Shown: in pieces, positions 46,739 to 57,672 of the stretch
Position numbering within the stretch: position 1 is the first letter of the stretch
Layout: each line of letters starts with the position of its first letter
DNA from: Xenoacremonium recifei
Lineage: Eukaryota; Ascomycota; Sordariomycetes; Hypocreales; Nectriaceae
Assembly (NCBI GenBank): GCA_012184525.1
Contig: WOFQ01000005.1
Coordinates: forward strand, 434,001-498,000
Length of the DNA: 64,000 bases
Direction of reading: 5' to 3'
Program-made: the position numbers and the translations under genes
The notes under the pieces: model-generated
Database searches by the model: none
Seen by the model: only the letters and a program-made list of their open reading frames with translations
Told to the model about the DNA's origin: nothing

Positions 46739-47893
46739 ATGGTGGCAGCCGACCTACCCCCAACGATGCGCTCCCTCGTCTCGCTGCGCAAATGCAAGCC
46801 TGCCGAGTACGATGTCATCGACATGCCGACACCTCACATTGAAAAGCCCTACCAGGTGCTGTTGAAGATGAAGGCCGCGGCGATTAACACGGGTGACACG
46901 CAGGTAGCCACGGGGCGCATGAATTGGCTGTTTAAAGTCGAGTATGTCCCCCTTCTTTTCCAGCAACACTCTCTGTTAACGACCACTAGATTCCCGCTCA
47001 AAGTAGGCATTGAAGGTTCCGGCGTTGTTGTCGCAGTTGGGGAGGACGTCACGACGCTTAAGCCTGGCGATGAAGTATACGGGTTTAATCTTGACAAGCC
47101 GGTGTCAAACTCCCCGCCTTCGGGGTTTGCTTCGCAGTATGCTATATCTGAGCCGCGCTTCTTGCTCAAGAAGCCGTCGAATGTATCTTGGGAAGAGGCC
47201 GCTGCCTTGCCCGGCTTGACGACTATGGCGTTGCAGGGCTTCCGGCGTGCTATCGAGTTACGCGGGGGAGACTTGAAGGGGCTGACATTGTATGTGCCGG
47301 CGGCACTGGGGGCGGGTGGGAGTATTGTGATTCAAGTTGCGAAGAATGTATACGGGGTGGGGAAGGTTATTGCAACAGTGTCTACGGCGAAGATGGGACT
47401 CGTGGAGGAGAAATTGGGCAAGGGAATGGTGGACGAGTTGATCGACTACCAGAAGACGACCTTGACCCAGGTCGTGGACCGCGAAAGCGTGGATGTGATG
47501 TACAACACACAATGGGGAACAATTCCAGCCGGAGTCCCACTCATCAAGCCCTCCGGCGTCATCGTCTCCATGACCGGCATCCCCCGCGGCGCCGTCGCCA
47601 AAGAGTTCGCCGGCGACAAAACACCCGCATGGGCAGTCTGGCTCTGTGATGTCGCCTCGCTCGCCTACAAGTTCTGGATGGTCGGCAGAAAGCGGAAGTT
47701 TGAGATGGTTTCGGGAAGTCCGAATGTGAGAGAGGATTTGGAGCAGGCGCATGAGTGGGTTGAGAAGGGGCTTGTGAGGCCGGTGATGACGGTGGTGGAT
47801 TTGGAGGATGTGGAGGGGGTGAGGGGGGCGGTTGGGATGGTTGAGACGGGGAAGGGGGGGTTGGGGAAGTTGGTAGTCAGGATTGATAAATAA
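46739..47893 (+). CDS. MDR-superfamily NAD(P)H oxidoreductase (quinone/enoyl reductase-like)
   Basis: Exons 46739-46941 and 46990-47893 give 368 residues. The intron (46942-46989) is 48 bp, a multiple of three with no stop, so unspliced reading would add 16 residues unlike the family; splicing gives KVEFPLKVGIEGSGVVVAVG, which matches the family. Further marks are GDEVYGF, WEEAAALPGLTTMALQG, and a nucleotide-binding region ALGAGGSIVIQVAKNVYG. The structural and catalytic zinc cysteines are absent, so it is a zinc-free quinone or enoyl reductase type. The substrate is unknown. The ATG at 46739 is the first in frame. Confidence 0.85.
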   Translation: MVAADLPPTMRSLVSLRKCKPAEYDVIDMPTPHIEKPYQVLLKMKAAAINTGDTQVATGRMNWLFKVEYVPLLFQQHSLLTTTRFPLKVGIEGSGVVVAVGEDVTTLKPGDEVYGFNLDKPVSNSPPSGFASQYAISEPRFLLKKPSNVSWEEAAALPGLTTMALQGFRRAIELRGGDLKGLTLYVPAALGAGGSIVIQVAKNVYGVGKVIATVSTAKMGLVEEKLGKGMVDELIDYQKTTLTQVVDRESVDVMYNTQWGTIPAGVPLIKPSGVIVSMTGIPRGAVAKEFAGDKTPAWAVWLCDVASLAYKFWMVGRKRKFEMVSGSPNVREDLEQAHEWVEKGLVRPVMTVVDLEDVEGVRGAVGMVETGKGGLGKLVVRIDK

Positions 47894-48156
47894 GGGGTTT
47901 AAGGGTGTGTATGAGAGAATGTAGAAGTCGTGATGATTTCTTTGGTGTTGAGGAGCAATGAGAGTTATGAGTGGAGCATCCCGTCGCGTCCGTTCCAGAT
48001 TCCGTCACAGTGGATCCCATCCTGCCGCCTGCTTTACGCGCTCTCTCGCGTCATGGCGCGCCTCTAAAAGTACGTACAGTAAGTACCTCCACCACCACGA
48101 CCTCTCTTCCAACCTCCATCAGCGTTATCACCACCCAATTCGCGTATCTTCAAAGC

Positions 48157-48830
48157 ATGTCCCTCCCATTCAAGCCCTCAAAGATGGTTCTTAAGCGCAA
48201 GCGCTCCGCCTCCGAGCTCTCCGCCTCGTCTGGCTCGTCTTTTGCGTCGCCGCCTGCGCTGGCTGGGATCGCGTCGCCGTTTGTGCGGACGGAGGCTGCG
48301 CCGGCGTATCTTAATAGTCGGACGATGAAGCGGTTTCGTGATTCACGGCCGTCGGAAGCTGAAGTTCATCGTGAGTTTCTGGAGATTTCTGGGAAAGAGG
48401 AAGCATTGGCTGATGCATGACAGAACGTACTCTCAACCTCCTATACTCGGCCCAACACCACCCCGAAACCACTCCCGCACCCGAGCCTCAACACCAAGAA
48501 CCTTCAACACCTGCAGCTCCGGCACGGAACCAGCAGAGCCTGCATCGATTCTGGATCATCAACTCAGCACCTACCGCGGCGCCCACGACTCAGACTGGGC
48601 CAGCGATCACTGAGTCACCAGCATGCTGCGATGACTGCGGGTCGGGGAACGAGGACGCGATGGATGTTGACGGCAGTGAGTCGGCAGCGCCTTGCGGAGC
48701 GTGCGGAAGACATGTATGCTTTGGGTGCTCGGTTGGCAATCTGGGTGAAGAGCGCCGGTGTTTGCGTTGTGCCGGACGAAGAGTTGCCGGCGGAGGGGGA
48801 TGGGAGAGTGCGAGTCTACCCGTTTGTTAA
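48157..48830 (+). CDS. small Cys-rich protein, function unknown
   Basis: Exons 48157-48370 and 48424-48830 (intron 53 bp) give 206 residues; a start at 48184 would give 197. A basic start (MVLKRKRSASEL), then YLNSRTMKRFRDSRPSEAEVH joined across the intron to QRTLNLLYSAQ, a helical segment. The C-terminal 70 residues have paired cysteines: CCDDCGSG, CGACGRHVCFGCS and RRCLRCAG, as in a small zinc-binding unit. No family name is known to me. Its layout (nuclear-type basic motif plus Cys pairs) suggests a nuclear protein, an inference. Confidence 0.75.
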
Positions 48831-49017
48831 GGTGTATCTTCCGGGGTTTGAATTGGCGTTTGGGATATCATGGTGCATAGGCAAGGAGTTTGGGTTTGAA
48901 CATCTATTGGAAAGGGTTTCAAAGGATAGGGACGAGGCTATGAACCAAATTATTTTCTTCTATATTACAACTTGCTATGTCTACTTATACAAAGGAGAAT
49001 TGGCCCTGAGCTGACAC

Positions 49018-49921
49018 TTAACCGCGTCGGCGAGTGGTCGGGCTCTTCTTAGGAGTCGCGGTCGAGGATCCGGACGCAGCCACAGGGGTCTTGGCCTTGA
49101 TGGCGGGAGTCTTGGTGGACTGCGAGGGCGCGTTCCAGTAGTAGATCATCTGCAGGGCGAGCACGGCGTTGAGGACAAAGCCCGAGATGAAGTTGTAGAG
49201 GATGAGCTTGTCGTCGACTTCTTGAAGAGTGGTGAAGATACGCGAGAGGGACCCGGCGAGGTAGTTGAAGACCTATGGCTTTGTTAGATATGAAATCCCG
49301 AGGGTGGTTCAAGGGAGAGCTTACAGCAAACGCGCTGAGCTGACCGGTGCCGCCCTGCTGGAAGATGGCGATGATCTGAGGCAGCTTGCTCGCGACACCC
49401 AGCGCACCAGCTCCAGCCTGCAAATATCCAAGCATCTGCATGTTAACGACCTCCTCAGTGAACAACGCAGCAATACACGCGCCCATAATCGCCACAAAAA
49501 CGGCCGCCATGCCAGACCGGCCGCTACATCGCAGGATCAGCACCGAGATGATCACATTCTGCCCAACAATAAGCGCCGTCTCGCCATACGTGCTAAACGG
49601 AAACTCATTCCGCACGTTGTACGCCAGCGAAATCAAGTACGAGCTCGTCTCAAGCAGATACGAAAGGAACGAGAGACCCTCAGCCGAGCGCGAGCGCACG
49701 AGCTTCAGGATCTGCGGGACCTTGACGATCGAGGATGCGGCGATGATCCCGATGCCGAGGGCTTTGCTGATGGCGAGCTTGAGGCAGACTTCGTCTTCGA
49801 GGTTCACGTCGAGGAGGAGGGATTGGTAGCAGGGCTCGCCGATGATGGACACGCCGAGGTCGCGGATGGGCGTGGGGAGGTTGTGCGTGATGGGCTGGAT
49901 GGCGGAGCGGAGGGCGTCCAT
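49018..49921 (-). CDS. mannose-P-dolichol utilisation defect 1-like PQ-loop membrane protein
   Basis: MPDU1 (Lec35) is needed in the ER for use of dolichol-phosphate mannose and glucose in glycosylation. Exons read right to left: 49921-49325 and 49272-49018 (intron 52 bp), giving 283 residues, close to human MPDU1 (247). Two PQ-loop motifs are present, IVKVPQILKLVRSRSAEGLS (near residue 65) and ASKLPQIIAIFQQGGTGQLS (near 178), with several membrane helices such as TALIVGQNVIISVLIL and the exon-2 segment LYNFISGFVLNAVLALQMI. The tail is Lys/Thr/Pro-rich and basic and ends in RRRG. The splice joins LSAFA to VFNYLAGSLSRIFTT, the expected family sequence. Confidence 0.93.
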
Positions 49922-50496
49922 GGTGTCGAGGAGATTATATCAAGGGGATTGTAAGAAGTGAGGACGAATAGCAGCGGCTATATTAAAGCAGAAATGGAGA
50001 AACAAAGGCGCTTGTTGTGGTGCGATATGCAGCTTACAAGTTCGAGGACAAAGAAAGAGGCCAGATGCCATTTAGTTATCGCGGATCTCGCTATTGGAGT
50101 TTCGTTGATGCGGATTGGTTGAAGCTTGCCCTTGATGCCCCACATCGCAACGGAGAGCATCCCTTCAGCTTACCCTGCAGCGTTCCGGTCTTTTTAAGAA
50201 ATACGAAGGACGAAATAATATTCAACATCTCAGAGGGTAACTGCAATTTACATGCCAGAAAATATGACCTAGTTGAATTTCCTATTAGTCGCTGAGAAGA
50301 AAGGCCATACAGGTATTCCAAATTACTCTGCACTTAGGGTCTGGGTATGTACTGTGTTATCTCCCTTACGTGAGTATAAGTCTGAAACCTTCCGCAACCT
50401 TCCGCAGCAAGTCCGACACTTGAAAGCCTCCGAGCCATCATTTATTTCGCAGCGAACCCAATCGATTCTGTTGATCTTCACAATGAGCAAGCAATT
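49922..50496. promoter_or_regulatory. divergent promoter region, MPDU1-like / MDR reductase
   Basis: About 575 bp. It contains one CCGACA (reverse of TGTCGG) at 50413-50418, about 80 bp before the reductase start. A 92-codon frame at 50017-50295 is not supported. Confidence 0.4.
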
Positions 50497-51576
50497 ATGT
50501 CCGCAGCCAACGTCAACGACGATGACAGCATCCCGTCGACCATGAAGGCATGGCGCTTTCATACCGCTGCGGGTGGTGCAGAGAAGCACATGCGGCTCGA
50601 AGACGTGCCTTTGCCCGGCCAACCCACGCTGCCTCAAGACTGCTCTTTGATCAAGGTGCAACTCGTCTGCCTCAACCCCGTCGACATCAAGTTCGCCGAA
50701 ACACCGCTGGTCGGGCGTTTTCTGCATCCGATGCCCGCGATTCCGGGCCTCGACGGGGTTGGGCGCATCGTGAAGACTACCGACCGGACCATGCAAGTTG
50801 GCCAGACGGTCATGTTTCGTCTGCTCGAGAAGCAGCGGGAGGGAGCACTGGCTGAGTTCGTGGTGGTGTCGCGCGAGGGTTGCGTTGCCATACCAGCCAA
50901 TGTGCAAGCCATGCAGGCCGCGACGGTCGGAACATGCGGAGTCACGGCATACCAAGCCATTGTTCCATTTGTCCAGCATGTTCTTGATGGCCACGAGACG
51001 CCCAGGGTATTCATCAATGGTGGCTCGGGCGGCACAGGAACTTTCCAGATCCAGCTGGCAAAGGCATTGGGCTGTCGCGTTTCCACATCCTGCTCGACGC
51101 CCAACATCGAGCTCTGTCGATCTTTGGGCGCCGACCAAGTGTTCGACTATTCCCAAGGCCCCGTGGCGGAGATGCTGTCGCGCGAGGTCGAGCAAGAGAA
51201 GACGGCGGCGTATGACTTGGTTGTCGACAACGCGGATCTGCCATGGCAGCGATACAAGCTCGCACACAAATATATGAAACCCGGCGCCACGTATGTCCAG
51301 GTCGGCGGAGACGTGAGCCTGCGGGCGGTGAAGGAGTTGCTGGCGGTTCTGCTTCTTCCAGCCAGGCTGGGAGGTGGTCAGAGACCGTGGACGTTCATGG
51401 CCATGAAGACGAGTCGCCATGACGCAGAAAGGATCCTGGCGCTCATGGCAGAGGGCAAGATCAACATCCCAGTGGAGGCACAGTATCCATTTGAAGACGT
51501 TCCGAAAGCATATGAGAAAGTCAAGGGGGGAAAGCCGCGAGGAAAGATTATTGTCAGGGTGAATGATGACTATTAA
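50497..51576 (+). CDS. MDR-superfamily zinc-free oxidoreductase (quinone/enoyl reductase-like)
   Basis: Single exon, 359 residues. GroES-like N-domain with LVCLNPVDIKFAE and MPAIPGLDGVGRIVKTT; the cofactor motif INGGSGGTGTFQIQLAKALG near residue 170 (GGSGGTG is typical of NADPH-using quinone reductases); then GADQVFDYSQ and a C-terminal FEDVPKAYEKVKGGKPRGKI. The zinc-binding cysteines of true alcohol dehydrogenases are missing. Relatives include RTN4IP1-type proteins and trans-acting enoyl reductases. It lies immediately before the Zn2Cys6 gene on the same strand, so it may share its pathway. Confidence 0.88.
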   Translation: MSAANVNDDDSIPSTMKAWRFHTAAGGAEKHMRLEDVPLPGQPTLPQDCSLIKVQLVCLNPVDIKFAETPLVGRFLHPMPAIPGLDGVGRIVKTTDRTMQVGQTVMFRLLEKQREGALAEFVVVSREGCVAIPANVQAMQAATVGTCGVTAYQAIVPFVQHVLDGHETPRVFINGGSGGTGTFQIQLAKALGCRVSTSCSTPNIELCRSLGADQVFDYSQGPVAEMLSREVEQEKTAAYDLVVDNADLPWQRYKLAHKYMKPGATYVQVGGDVSLRAVKELLAVLLLPARLGGGQRPWTFMAMKTSRHDAERILALMAEGKINIPVEAQYPFEDVPKAYEKVKGGKPRGKIIVRVNDDY

Positions 51577-51773
51577 ATATAATTACCTGATTTAGCCTAA
51601 GGCCCACCGGAATTCCCAAGCCGAGTAAAGTACGATTGCAGTTCGTCGCTTCACAAGCAACTCTAACAAGACATCATCTCTTCGCAGCACTTCATGCCCC
51701 TCATTCTCATGCCGGGCGCAAGCTGCGAAGACCTGGTCTCACAACATGGGATCTCTTGACTGCAGTTCTGGAC

Positions 51774-54202
51774 ATGTCTGCAATCCACTCTCAGCGGTCG
51801 CCGCTGGTGCGGCCTATCAAGATGGCGAGGGGCAACGTCACTGCCTGTATGCGCTGCCGACAGAGGAAGAAACGGTGTGATCAAAAGCTGCCGGTGAGAA
51901 GTTCTTGTGACATCCATGATGGGCTCTATCACTCATACGACACGTAGGCATGCTCGGCCTGCGCGTCTGCCAGAGTTGAATGCGTCAGCTACGATGCTGC
52001 TACGCAGAGGAATATCCCGCGAAGGTATGCTTGCCCGCCTCTCGACGCGCCTTTGGCGCTGTGCTAAACGACTTCATAGCTTTGTGTACGCTCTAGAGAC
52101 GCGAGTCGCGTTCTTGGAGCAGAAGCTTCATCAGCATGGGATTCAAGATACTCATCAGGGAAATGAGTCGGTCACTGATGACACCGCGATTCTACCGGAA
52201 TTGGTCGATCCAGAACTCACAGGGACTGCCATCATCTCACGCCGAATACAGACCGAAAGTCCCTTGTCAACACACCGTCCGCCACCTGCTGAGGCTGCGG
52301 CCGAAGTTGAGGCGACAATGAGCCATGTGCGGCAACTTAACCAGCAAGATGCTACACAACCACGCCCCTCCCACGATTATGCGGTTTCAAGGGCTCTTCT
52401 ATCAGAGTTGATGAAATTCGATGGTCCGAATGCTCAGGCTGGCCCAGTAGAGAAGCCGTTGGCAACAGAGGAAAGCCACATTCTGGCCAGCCTGGCGGAG
52501 AACCTCGAATTCCAGCCGGCACCTCTACCCGATAAAAGGACGGCCGAGTATTTCGTCAAGGCTTACTTCGACTTCGCCGATTTCAGTCTACCATTGCTGC
52601 ATGAGCCAAGCTTTCGGATTGGTCTCGACAGCCTCTATGCAGAAGACGTAGCGTTGCTGGACCCGTCACATAATGCGCAACTGAGACTCGCTTCTTTCTT
52701 TGCTAACATGGTTTTCGCAATCGGCTTGCTCGCCTTGCAGAAACAAGACGCCTCCAAAATCTCCATCACTTTATGTGATCGCTATTGCCGAACGGCTTTG
52801 CGGAAGCTGGATGACACGACTTTGCCGGACGACGTTGAAGGAGTTCAGGCCTTGTTGCTGCTCGCCCAATACTCGTATTTGCATCCATATGATCAGGGAG
52901 GATGGGACACTGTTGGGTTTGCTCTTAGACGTGCAGTCAAGCTCGGGCTTCATCTTGATCCTCCGCCGGGTTCTATGGACCCCCTGGCACTGGATACAGT
53001 CCGCCGAACGTTCTGGGTTGCGTATGCTATGGATAGGAACCTTGCTGTTGCGACGGGACGACCACCTTATGTGTCCGATGGAGCAATCACGGCTCAGGTA
53101 AAGCCTCACTCTTCGCGCACACTCTTCTGCTTGACTAACTTTCCCGGGCGAATAGTATCCCAGCAGCGAAAGGGATGAGAATATCAGCGTTGATGGCATT
53201 CACACCCAGATGCCCAACCCAAGCAAGAAGAGATATAGCCTGCATTTCTTCCGTTATCGTCGCCTGCAGTCTGAAATGTTGACGATTCTTCATGAACAGC
53301 CGCCGTTTAGTCTTGCCCCCATTAACTACGACCAATGGCAGGGTAACATGTTCAATCGGATCAAAAAATGGTATCACGACGTTCTACAAGAGTCAAATCC
53401 ACCAGACGCCGATCAGAGCAACATCTCGCCGCCGGAGGTGCTCGAACTCACCTTCAACCGGGCTGTCGTCTTCCTATATCGACCCTCCTTAATGATCCCG
53501 TCTCCGTCTCCTGAGGCGCTACGGTCGCTCTCGGACTCTGCGGTCCGCGTGATAAAACTCTACAAACGATTTTATCGAGAAAACAAGTTACGGTTATTCT
53601 GGCAGGCTGTGAAGAACCTGTTTAATGCGGCCACTGCCCTGATGTACTGTTACGTGAACTCAGCTCAGGTCCGGGCACAGCTGTCTCCGCGGTCAGTGGA
53701 AAGCCTGATCAACTGCAGTTCGAATATTCTTTGGGGCATGGTCGAGAGAAGTCCCACCTTGAAAAAGAAGCGGGATGAGTTTGATATCATTGCTTCGAAG
53801 TTCTTGGCCGATCTTAATAGCTCGGGGCGCACTGCTCGGACCGGCGGCCCGTCGCCACTCAGTTCTGAAGACAGTCCATATGGAACTACAGGATTTCAGG
53901 TTGATGCTATGAATGGCGTGGCGTTCGACAGGAGGGAGGGCAACAGCGAGACCATCATCCCTCCCACCGCCGAAGCAATGTCATCGCACCCGCTGAATAG
54001 CATAATCTTCGAAACCGAAAAGGACGCAGAGATGAGTGGACAATCACAGCATGAGGGCCAGCAAGGCCCCAGCACGAATTTGTTCGAAGTGTTGGGTCAT
54101 GATGCGCAGATGTACAATGGTTCTGATGAGCCCAATATCACTTGGGAGGATTTCAATGTGGGAACGTTGTCTACGATGCCAACTTGGGACTGGGAAACAT
54201 GA
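51774..54202 (+). CDS. Zn2Cys6 fungal transcription factor
   Basis: Four exons: 51774-51893, 51948-52024, 52080-53097 and 53156-54202 (introns of 54, 55 and 58 bp), coding 753 residues; a start at 51822 is possible. The zinc cluster spans the first intron: CMRCRQRKKRC and then CSACASARVEC (spacing C-X2-C-X6-C-X6-C-X2-C-X6-C, residues 25-52). A short coiled coil follows (YALETRVAFLEQKLHQH). The fungal-specific regulatory domain runs from about residue 220 to 560, with DFSLPLLHEPSFR and RRTFWVAYAMDRNLAVATGR. The acidic C-terminus ends NVGTLSTMPTWDWET, as in activation tails. Position beside a reductase, a permease and two degradative enzymes makes it the likely local regulator. Confidence 0.92.
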
Positions 54203-54657
54203 GCGCCTATAGGAGAGGTCTCAAGATCTCATGATGGATAGGATCTTTACTTAGAATTAACAGTGCATTGCCACGCTCGATGTAAATCGAAACATTTGAC
54301 GCACAAGTTTGTTACATGGAAAGACAATATACTCGGCTACAAGAGTGATAGAACTGTCATAGGAATTGACTGAAAAGTTGATTTGTAAAGCGGAAGATAA
54401 GACGAGGAAATTAAATGTATGTGCCTGGAATAGCTGTATGTTTCCGACGTTTCATATCAAAGTTCTTCTAGGAACAATCACCGAGGTTTAAGTAAAAAGG
54501 GTCTTGTTTTGGTAGAGGGCCTCAAAGAGAATGGCATGAATATAACTGCATCTATAGCTTGTTGACATAGGCAGCGAGAATGAGAATTTCCAACAAGTCT
54601 CACATCACCGCCGACCTGCAACTTGACATATCTGCACGCAGAGTCTCTGGCTTTGAA
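54203..54657. other. convergent 3' intergenic region
   Basis: About 450 bp between the stops of the transcription factor and the permease. AT-rich; no gene was seen. Confidence 0.5.
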
Positions 54658-56905
54658 TCAGTAGCGGTATCTGAAATGAGGATTCTGTAGCCTAGGTTAG
54701 CCTGTTCCTCTCACAGCAATACCTCGTTTGGGGTTCTTACTTCTCGGTCTGTCTTGTCCTCGAGGCCCAACAGGCAGCCTTCCACCTTTTGTTGCTCGTC
54801 AGACCAACCCATCTCCGCAGCTCGCTTGTCACGACGGGCGTTCTCCCAACGCACCCAGAAGAACCAAGTAATGATCACGAACTCGCAGACGATGAATGAC
54901 GAACAGCAGAAGTAGAGTCCAGGGTGGTAAGTTGGTGCAGACTTGGCATAGAACACCTGAGGGCCGATACAGAATCCAGCGCAAAAGGCGATGAATACCA
55001 TGGCCTGCGCACAGGACTTCTTGGTACGCCCAGCCACATTGAGGCCAGTGGTGGACCAGATTAGGAATGAAGCTGGCGTGTAGAAACCCGTGATCCAGAA
55101 GCCGATCTATAGCGCAAGTTAGGCGAAGTTCCCACGAGGCTGGTTGATAATTAAGTCTTACCAGACGGCCCCATCGATGCGCATCTGTGAGGAGCGACTC
55201 GAGCAAGATGCCAATTACAGCTGGAACAAGTAAGGTGAAGGCAATGATCAAGTTCCAGTTCTACGACACTTGGTCAGCTTCTCCAAACATTTCAAATCAT
55301 GAGCAGCTCAGTCGAACTGACTTTTTCCTTGTACTTGTTTAGGATGTAGGACACTATTAAAACGCCCTAGTTGAGTGAGTTAGATAAAGAGAACCTCAAC
55401 CGCGGAATTGGATGCACCTACGATGAATTGAAAGGCATACCAAGGGAGCTGGTACGCAATGCTCTCTACGGTATTGAGGCCAAATGACTGCAGAATGATG
55501 GTTGAAAAGGTAGAAAATCCTAGTTTTGCGTCAGAGAATGAAATAGAAAGGTTGAGTTAGCTGTTCTCACCTCCCGAGGCCGAGGTCTTGAGAATAGTAG
55601 TCACGAGAATGAACCAGATCTGCGGATCAACAAAACACTCCCAGACCTGGTACCACTTGACCTTGATGCCCGAAGTAGACTCTCCGGCCTGATTACTGAC
55701 AAGGCGAGCGTGTGCAAATTCTTTCTCCTGAACGTTTGAAATTCAGCGTCGGTTGTTACGCAAGACTCTGCTTCTCGATTCGTTGCTTACCTCGGGTGTT
55801 AACCAGGAGGCGCCGCTGGGGACGCACAGTTTCCATGCTAGGATGCAGCCCCAGATAAAGGAGAGAGCCCCCAAGAATACTTACGGGCAGGGATTTATTA
55901 GCATGAGGCTGTGGGTGCATAGGAAGCGGCATCACTTACGATTAATTGCTCTCCAGGGCTCGATGCTAGAGTGTTCGGCGGCTTTGCCAACCCCATAGTT
56001 GATCATGAGGATGAACAAGCTGAAGAAGCTATTCATGGAGCTGGCCCAAGAGGTAAGTGGAGTTATCGATACATGGAAATTTATGCTTACAAAAAGGCCA
56101 TGGACCGAAGCACCTGTTCCTCTCGCTTGTACCAGGCAGTGACGATGATAAGGAAACCCGGCGTGATAGGAGCCTCGAGAGCGCCGAGAAGTGTGCGCAC
56201 GGCCATGACTGAAGGTTCAAATAGTCAGCTTATGGAACTTTGAGGCTATTTCTGGAGCGGGCGCTGCTTACGCTGAGTGAAGTTGTTGCAGGCAGCCATG
56301 CAGAGTACACATATGCCCCAGCCTATGACAGTGTAGGCAAGCACTTTATCCATGGGATACTTTTGCATGATCCATCCGAACGGAAATTCAAAGATGAGGT
56401 ATGCCAAGTAGCTGTTCAGGGAACAGTCAGTCGGTTGCGAGAATTCATTACGAGAAACAGGGGCAAAGCCATCACTAACAAGCCAGTGGAGAGCCAGGCA
56501 AAGTCGTTGCCAACCAAATGTGCCCCTTTGATAAGATCGAAGGCTACGCCCGAGGACAGACTGATCTTGTCGGAGTACTGCAGAAATTGCTCAAGTTAGC
56601 TTCGCGAATAGAGTCCAAATAGAAGCTGGGAGCCCTACTTGGAGACCATAGGTGAACATGAGCAAGGGCAGAATGTGCCAGTCAATCTTGCGAAGGAGAC
56701 TACGCTCTCGCTCCTGTTCCTCAGGTGTCAAGTGCGCATGCTCGCCCAAGTGCGCCAGACGACGTGTCTCATCGCCAGCGATTTCGCCAATCTTGAAGTC
56801 GTAGGCGGCGAGGGTCTCGCTAGTTGTCATCTCGAGCTTGCCCTGGAGTTGCTTGTCTTCCAAGGCCCCGTCGCGAGCGGCGGGTTCTTTATTAGAGGTG
56901 TCCAT
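54658..56905 (-). CDS. MFS permease, DAL5/allantoate-vitamin anion family
   Basis: Plasma-membrane importer of small organic anions (allantoate, ureidosuccinate, nicotinate, pantothenate and similar). Twelve exons read right to left: 56905-56639, 56577-56480, 56411-56272, 56208-56091, 56040-55940, 55879-55791, 55727-55571, 55519-55422, 55366-55322, 55260-55162, 55106-54741 and 54684-54658, giving 534 residues (yeast Dal5 543). Family marks: LRKIDWHILPLLMFTYGLQ joined to YSDKISLSSG; EFPFGWIMQKYP; AVRTLLGALEAPITPGFL; AWYKREEQVLRSMAF; IWFILVTTILKTSASG; and ENPHFRYRY at the end, the usual DAL5-family tail, encoded by a last exon of only nine codons. The acceptor of exon 6 is a weak TAAG. Substrate unknown; the next genes point to a nitrogen heterocycle. 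Confidence 0.9.
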
Positions 56906-57221
56906 GACTGACTGTTGGTACACAGCTGGGAAAGGATGTTGGCAACGGCGATGGATGGGTGTTGGACAGTCGTGAAGCTAAAAAGAACTTTATATCCTAC
57001 TCTCAGGGGCGGATCTCCACGCGAGTCAGTCTGCGCGCTGCGTATCTCGCTTGGGATCTGGTTCTATACATGGCATGGCCTATCTATCTCCTTGCGAGGT
57101 TTGTGGGGGAACTGGGGGAGTAAGGAACGTCAATTGTGTTGGATACTATTCGGCCGGCGATACGAAGCTGAGAGCGGCTTGTCGTCCGCCGTTCTGTCTT
57201 GGATGGCCCACCCGGCGGACG

Positions 57222-57241
57222 TGTCGGCGACGGCTCCGACA
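57222..57241. promoter_or_regulatory. inverted repeat TGTCGG-N8-CCGACA
   Basis: Perfect 6-bp arms around 8 bp, about 320 bp upstream of the permease start. CGG-N8-CCG is the geometry bound by homodimeric Zn2Cys6 proteins. TGTCGG recurs in the neighbouring divergent promoter. Confidence 0.4.
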
Positions 57242-57537
57242 GGAGGCGCGTCAGCATGCGAATGCCAGACTAGGGTTCCGGGCCGTGAGGGATTCCTCAT
57301 TCGTGAACGAAACTTACTCCTCCGCTCCGGTACCAGGTTAAGGTATCTTGGTTTATCTTGCCACGCCTTGCCTGGTCTTATCTTGATAGATGAAAGGGCT
57401 TGTGACAATCTGCAAGCTCCGTCTAGGCAGCATCCCTCCAGTTGACCAATTTCTAATCTCTTGCCGCGCAGATAGGGAAGAATGAGATTCTCTAGCAGTT
57501 CCTGGCCTCCAGCCGAGTACAACGTGTTTGTTCTGTA

Positions 57538-57672
57538 GTTGCTCCGTCTGTTATCATCGTGGGCGCCGGAGTCTTTGGTTTGTTGACCGCGCTGTCGTTA
57601 GCCAAGCGACACCCCTATACTTCCGTCACTGCCTTGAACCGTCTGTTTACTAGAGTCGGTATAGAAGCTTGA
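57538..57672 (+). pseudogene. truncated FAD-dependent oxidoreductase N-terminus
   Basis: Frame reading VAPSVIIVGAGVFGLLTALS, then LAKRHPYTSVTALN, then a stop after about 45 codons at 57670-57672. VIIVGAGVFG is the FAD-binding Rossmann motif of the D-amino-acid oxidase/fructosyl-amine oxidase family. Nothing that follows continues the fold, and there is no clear start or donor. A CTGTAG directly before GTT/TTG could be an old acceptor. Best read as the remains of an oxidase gene. Confidence 0.55.

Noticed and set aside
48631..49014. 127-codon frame overlapping and following the Cys-rich gene
   Set aside because: Out of frame with the supported exon; its tail is AT-rich 3' sequence.
50017..50295. 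92-codon plus-strand frame before the MDR reductase
   Set aside because: Sits in a divergent promoter, no recognisable sequence, no junction to a neighbour.
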